Assembly (NCBI RefSeq): GCF_000182925.2
Contig: NC_026505.1
Coordinates: 5,828,001-5,892,000 of the forward strand
Reading direction: 5' to 3'
Length of the DNA stretch: 64,000 nt
Source of the DNA: Neurospora crassa OR74A
Lineage: Eukaryota > Ascomycota > Sordariomycetes > Sordariales > Sordariaceae
Below, piece by piece: positions 59,726-64,000 of the stretch. Every line of letters begins with the position of its first letter. Position 1 is the stretch's first letter. The position numbers and the translations under genes are program-made. The notes beneath the pieces were generated by a model. The model saw nothing but the letters and a program-made list of their open reading frames with translations. It did no database searches and was not told the origin of the DNA.

Positions 59726-61342
59726 TCATGATGGCTTTTGACCAGACTGAACAACAAAATCCAGTAACCCCCCCACCTCCACCACCCCCACACACCCCCC
59801 ATGATTTGACACTCCTCCTCCTCCTCCTCCTTCCATAACACCAACCACACACTCATCCCCGAAATCCATTTCTGCTTCTTCTTCTCCTTCTTCTTTTTCC
59901 TCTTCTTCTTGCTGTTTTTCTTGCTGTTTTTCTTTCTCTGCTTCCCCCTCTCCCACAGTCACCACCCTCGTCCTCGTCCTCGTCCTCATCGTCGTCGTCG
60001 CAGTTATTACCCCCGTCGCCCGAACGGTGCGCATGGCTTTGATCCACTCCGCCGCATTGTGCACCTCCGTATCAGCCGTCAAGGACAGAAACTCGGTTTG
60101 GGGCGTGACGAGCCAGTTGAGACGTGGATCAGATAAAGAAAGAGAGAGTTGGGCAGGGGTGAGGCGTTTGATTCTACTGGGGGAAACGACACCCCCTCCT
60201 CCGTGAGAAGAAAGCCGTACCCATCCGGAGGGGGAGGCGTAAGCGGCGAGAAGGAGGTCGGCGGCTGTGAGGGTGGGTGTTGTTGGGTCGTGACCCGGTT
60301 GGTTTTCAAGACAAGGGATTTCGTGGAGGGGAATGGCTAGGTCGCGGAGGGAGTGGCGTGCTGCTGGTGGTGGTGATGGTGGTGATGGTGGTTGAGAGGA
60401 GATGGACATGGAGGATGTGGTGCGGGAAGAAGATGGGGTGGTTCCTGAGGTTGAGGAGCTAATGGAGGGGGAAGGCGAGACGGAAGAGCCGCGCAAAGCG
60501 GCGCCGATAGCGCCTCCAGGGTGGTTCTTCGCAAAGACCTTTGATACAGAAGGGTGCAGTTCGTGGCTGGCCACCATAGCTAGGGCATCGCCGACTGAGA
60601 GTGCAACGGTCGTGGAAGTTGTCGGTGCGCTGACGCCAAAGGATTTGGTCTCGGGTTCGTGGATTGGGGCTGGGAGGAGGATGGTGTCTGGTCGCTGGCG
60701 GACAATCTCGCATGTCTCTGGGCGGGTATGGCTTGTGAGCAGGATGAGTGGTAGTGACTGGTCCAGGTGAGGGAGGAGGAGAAGTAGCTCGGGCGTCTTG
60801 CCCGAGAAGGTGATCAGCATAAGGGTGTCGTTCCGGCTGTTGATCTGGCCCAGATCGCCGTGCAGGGCTTCGGTTGGGTGGAGGAAGACAGCCTGGATGG
60901 CGAGCGAGTTGAAGGTAGCGACTAGCTTCTTGGCAATGTGTCCGGACTTGCCCACGCCGATGATGACCAGCTTGCCATTGCGCCCATGATCGCCCTGCCG
61001 CCGGACAATGGCGTCGACGGCGCGGTGAAACCCGTCGCGCGCAACACGGTCGGACGAGTACAGGTCGGTGATGCACGAGAGCGCAGTGGAAGCCGTGTTG
61101 AGCAGGTGCACGGCGCCCGAGAGGCGCGACTCGACGGCGAGCTGCTCTTCACATGCTGCAATGGCGGGCTCGACAAAGTTGTGCAGCGGGAGCTTGTCGA
61201 TGGGCGAGCAGCAGAAGTCGTCTTCGGCCGGGGTGATGGGCGACGGCGGGGAGGGACGGCCGCCGCGGTGGAGGTGGTTCGGAAAAGGCGTCTGGCTGAG
61301 GACGTAGACCTCGCTGTTGTGGACAGGCCCATGTTCAACCAT
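59726..61342 (-). CDS. SIS-domain sugar-phosphate isomerase homologue (KpsF/GutQ type)
   Basis: Intronless, 538 residues from the ATG at 61342 (CAACCATGG). The frame is open for 99 codons upstream, but that part looks like leader. The SIS domain spans about 85-280: [55 protein letters not shown], and the ring-closing [19 protein letters not shown] followed by [16 protein letters not shown]. These are diagnostic of the bacterial arabinose-5-phosphate isomerase family (KdsD, KpsF, GutQ), which interconverts ribulose 5-phosphate and arabinose 5-phosphate. Bacterial members then have two CBS domains. Here about 250 residues of Ser/Pro- and Glu-rich sequence follow, with only a weak CBS-like trace near 470 ([20 protein letters not shown]). 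The fungal substrate is unknown. Confidence 0.88.
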   Translation of the reverse strand: MVEHGPVHNSEVYVLSQTPFPNHLHRGGRPSPPSPITPAEDDFCCSPIDKLPLHNFVEPAIAACEEQLAVESRLSGAVHLLNTASTALSCITDLYSSDRVARDGFHRAVDAIVRRQGDHGRNGKLVIIGVGKSGHIAKKLVATFNSLAIQAVFLHPTEALHGDLGQINSRNDTLMLITFSGKTPELLLLLPHLDQSLPLILLTSHTRPETCEIVRQRPDTILLPAPIHEPETKSFGVSAPTTSTTVALSVGDALAMVASHELHPSVSKVFAKNHPGGAIGAALRGSSVSPSPSISSSTSGTTPSSSRTTSSMSISSQPPSPPSPPPAARHSLRDLAIPLHEIPCLENQPGHDPTTPTLTAADLLLAAYASPSGWVRLSSHGGGGVVSPSRIKRLTPAQLSLSLSDPRLNWLVTPQTEFLSLTADTEVHNAAEWIKAMRTVRATGVITATTTMRTRTRTRVVTVGEGEAEKEKQQEKQQEEEEKEEGEEEAEMDFGDECVVGVMEGGGGGGVSNHGGCVGVVEVGGLLDFVVQSGQKPS

Positions 61343-63369
61343 GGTTGCGATTGCAAAGGAACTTGTCGGTCGCTGTCTGTCTTCCTTTTTTGAGGTCCCG
61401 CGTTTGGCCGTGGGTTGGTTGGGGGTCCGTGAGGAAGTACTGTATGTAAGTACCTTGAGGGACCGATCGTATGCGCCGATACTTATGGAGGAGGGACTGC
61501 AGTGATCACAGCTCGGATGTCCAAAGTTCCGTCTTGTTGATATGTGGATCCCTTCGTTTCCTGATCCGTGGTATTGGAACCGATCGCTGTGTAGACCAGA
61601 CAAAAAATGAGATCTCGGCTGTGTGGAAAGTCGTCTCAAATCTGGAAGATATCAATCGCAGCAGATATCGAGATTCGGAGATATCGGCTAGAGGCGAAGA
61701 TCGGAGCGAAGGAAGAAGCACTGCAACAGTTGCCAAGGACAGCGTCGACTTTTCTCTGAGCTGTCACAAATTTGATGACAGTTCAGTTGCAGAGTCCGTC
61801 GAATTGTCCAAGTAAGCTCTGGTCTTATGGGCAATGGTGCTCGAGGATGTCGTTGGAATGTGAAGCTCGCGGCGTAATGCAGTTTAAGCTCTTGCATGCG
61901 TTTTCGTAGGCGATTGTGCCTTTGCGCGCAAACTGGTACAGAACCCACAGACCTGATGGTTCAAAGGTCTCGACTTGCGAACAGTAACGAGTCGATTTCA
62001 AAGGCAAAGATACAACAAGGTATGGTTTTTATGAGATAGGATGGGAAGAGGACGTGCGTGCAGGTGAGGATGGATGTGATATAGAGATGGCGAAGAGGAA
62101 GGAGGCTGCGGGATGCAGAAGCGACTAGCAGCGGATGGAGGGAAAGATAAGATGTTATAACCGGAAATATTATCAATCGCACTCATCGATGGGAGACTGA
62201 GCGAGTGTCTTGCTTGTAAGTAGTGTACGATCCCGCAATGACTTTCCGTTCCCAGGTTTGTAAGTTGGGAAGACACTGGAGACCCTGCATCGCTCCCAAA
62301 CTCATGGGAGCCCGTTCACAGAAAAATAAAAATCGAGTCTGGGTATCGATTCAAACAGAGATCGACCAATGACATGTCGTCTTCATGACATGGACGTTGG
62401 CGCCAGTCGCAGATCCCTCGCCCGGGCCTCGAAGAAGCCGCGATCCGTTCCCCATCAAGTCCATAGGCGATCTGAGCAACCTCATTATCGGGGCTGGAGC
62501 ATCGACCAACCACGAACCCCCCTGGAGCCGTGGGTGTTGATGTCGTCTGTCTCAAGTCTTTGCTTCTTTTTTCTTCGACATCTCAGATCCCAATGTGGAA
62601 GGAATGATATCAGGACAAGTGCTCCGAATCACAACAATGAACCAGTGGAGATTGACTTGGCGGGGCGAACGAGCAAGGTAGGTAAAGAACGTCCTTCCCG
62701 TTTTGTAATCTGTTTCGATCGAAACAAACCATAGTCTCACAGCCCAGTCCGTCGAGTCCAAGGGACCGTATCCTCGACACGCTTCCCACGCTAAAAAGAG
62801 GCTTCGGTGTATTCAATTGATGCTGCTTAGGTGTATTGGGGTATATACGGTGCAGATTCTCAATTGACCCCAGAATGTGCAACACTGCGACGTTGGTCGT
62901 GAAGCATTGAATATGCGGCCAGTGTCGCTTTGCATCTTGCGTAAAGTTGCCGGTAGTTGCGTGATTGCAAGCGCAACTTTTGTTAGGTAGCTAAGTACCT
63001 CGTTGTAAGGACTCAGGTCGTTCGTTCGATAGTTTTGGAACGTTTCAGTTGAACCACTAGAACACTGGCATCTCCCCCACATGGTTCAATGAAGAGGATC
63101 AATTGTTCGCATCCGGGACAAGGTCTCAGATACGGTAGGACGGCAGCCTGGCGGTGTACAAGACTTCCTGTTGGACTAGCGAGATTGGAGAACTATCTGT
63201 GTAAGGGAGAAATCCCTGCTAAATGCTGGTGGTTTGGATGTGGAAGGTGGTGTGGGTCATCTGGGCACAGGCCACCCTTCCTACACACCCCTACAAACTA
63301 ACTAGCTAACTGACTACTGCTATAGAATCTCGTGATACTTTACTTAGTGTTTATATATTTTACTCTTTC
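61343..63369. other. intergenic, no supported gene
   Basis: The promoter and leader of the SIS-domain gene lie at the left. The rest has normal composition until about 63300, where AT content rises. Only short frames without coding character are seen. Confidence 0.55.
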
Positions 63370-64000
63370 TTGTTTGACCAGGGGATATCCTTCTTAATTA
63401 TACCCAGCATTTTAATAAATCTAGTATACTTATCTACTTTTAAACACTTGGTGAGACCGTCGGCAGCTATATTCTCGCCCTTGATGTGGACGACGTTAAA
63501 TTCCTTTTATTCGACTTATTCTATAATCTATTTATATCGAATATCAATATAACAGTTCCTTATAGCGCTTAAACCGGTTATTACAATATCCTTCGTATTA
63601 GCGCTATTTGTAAAAAGAATTTTAAGGGGGGGTTGGGAATGGTTAAGTTTATTGAGTATGGCGGAGAGCTATTAATTAGTTTTAACTATTGGGATGAGAT
63701 TGGTGAATTTTGCCTTTATTGTGCTTAATATAATAAAAGTTTGCTTCTTTAATTTCTAGTAGATTGGACTACCGGTTAGGAAGGCTATATATTTAGCTGT
63801 ATTATACTTTGTGTTGATATTGTTAGTGAAAGACGCGTTTATATATATACGAAGTTGGAGATTGTTAAAGAGATTAGTTTTGCCGTCTAGAAGTATACTT
63901 AAATCGAGGGTCTTAATAAAGTAATAGAATAGATATTTTATTACTATTTTATAAAAGTTTATCGGTTTAGTGTTACCTTCGTATAGTTTATTAACTATAA
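63370..64000 (-). mobile_element. broken Ty1/copia LTR-retrotransposon fragment (RNase H end of pol)
   Basis: AT-rich DNA at the right edge. On the minus strand it reads like the last part of a Ty1/copia polyprotein: a segment like the RNase H SxxTxEA region, CYIDIRYK near the conserved H-x-D/I-R-Y-H motif, and VVHIKGENIAADGLTK near the closing LADxLTK motif. The element is a fossil with several interruptions and heavy C-to-T type decay consistent with RIP. The rest, including the 5' part and one LTR, would lie beyond the window. No LTR is recognised at the inner end. Confidence 0.72.

Overview
The window is nuclear DNA of a filamentous ascomycete, most likely a Sordariales species of the Neurospora/Sordaria/Podospora type. 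The evidence is short introns (about 58-190 bp) with GTAAGT, GTACGT or GTATGT donors, strongly C/G-ending codons in conserved genes, long homopolymer and GGTA-type simple repeats between genes, and two AT-rich islands without open frames that look like products of repeat-induced point mutation (RIP). The exact species cannot be named from the sequence alone.

Layout, left to right. At 2.6-5.7 kb is a minus-strand VAC7-type vacuolar membrane regulator, followed by nearly 8 kb without a convincing gene. At 13.6-15.8 kb is a two-exon coiled-coil protein. At 19.3-21.4 kb two cytosolic ribosomal protein genes, eL30 and uL16, are transcribed divergently from a shared promoter of about 430 bp. At 22.5-23.6 kb lies a degraded terminal-inverted-repeat DNA transposon. 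Two large intronless proteins of fungal type follow (26.3-28.4 and 30.4-34.1 kb), then a tRNA-Asp gene with an intron (34.9 kb), an arrestin-like trafficking adaptor (35.6-37.5 kb) and, divergent from it, the 18S rRNA dimethyltransferase Dim1 (38.3-39.6 kb).

From 39.6 to 47.1 kb the region looks accessory. It holds two short orphan genes rich in charged residues and several stretches that read like coding sequence but do not form clean genes. At 47.3-48.0 kb is a TMEM234-family membrane protein. At 49.4-50.8 and 52.2-52.6 kb are two small genes that appear only when short first exons are spliced in. At 55.3-56.5 kb is the five-exon proteasome subunit alpha-1, divergent from a WKF-domain, probably nucleolar, protein at 57.6-58.9 kb. 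At 59.7-61.3 kb is a KpsF/GutQ-like SIS-domain sugar-phosphate isomerase homologue. The last 0.6 kb is a broken fragment of a Ty1/copia retrotransposon running off the right edge.

How the genes work together: there is no operon or biosynthetic cluster. A protein-synthesis theme recurs (eL30, uL16, Dim1 and the WKF protein, plus a tRNA), as does membrane traffic and vacuole function (VAC7-like protein, arrestin adaptor). This is ordinary eukaryotic gene order, with head-to-head pairs sharing promoters. No clear new multi-gene system is visible. The points most worth following are the two hidden spliced genes, the RIP-marked transposon with long inverted repeats, the decayed coding region at 45.6-47.1 kb, and the fungal SIS-domain protein that lacks recognisable CBS domains.
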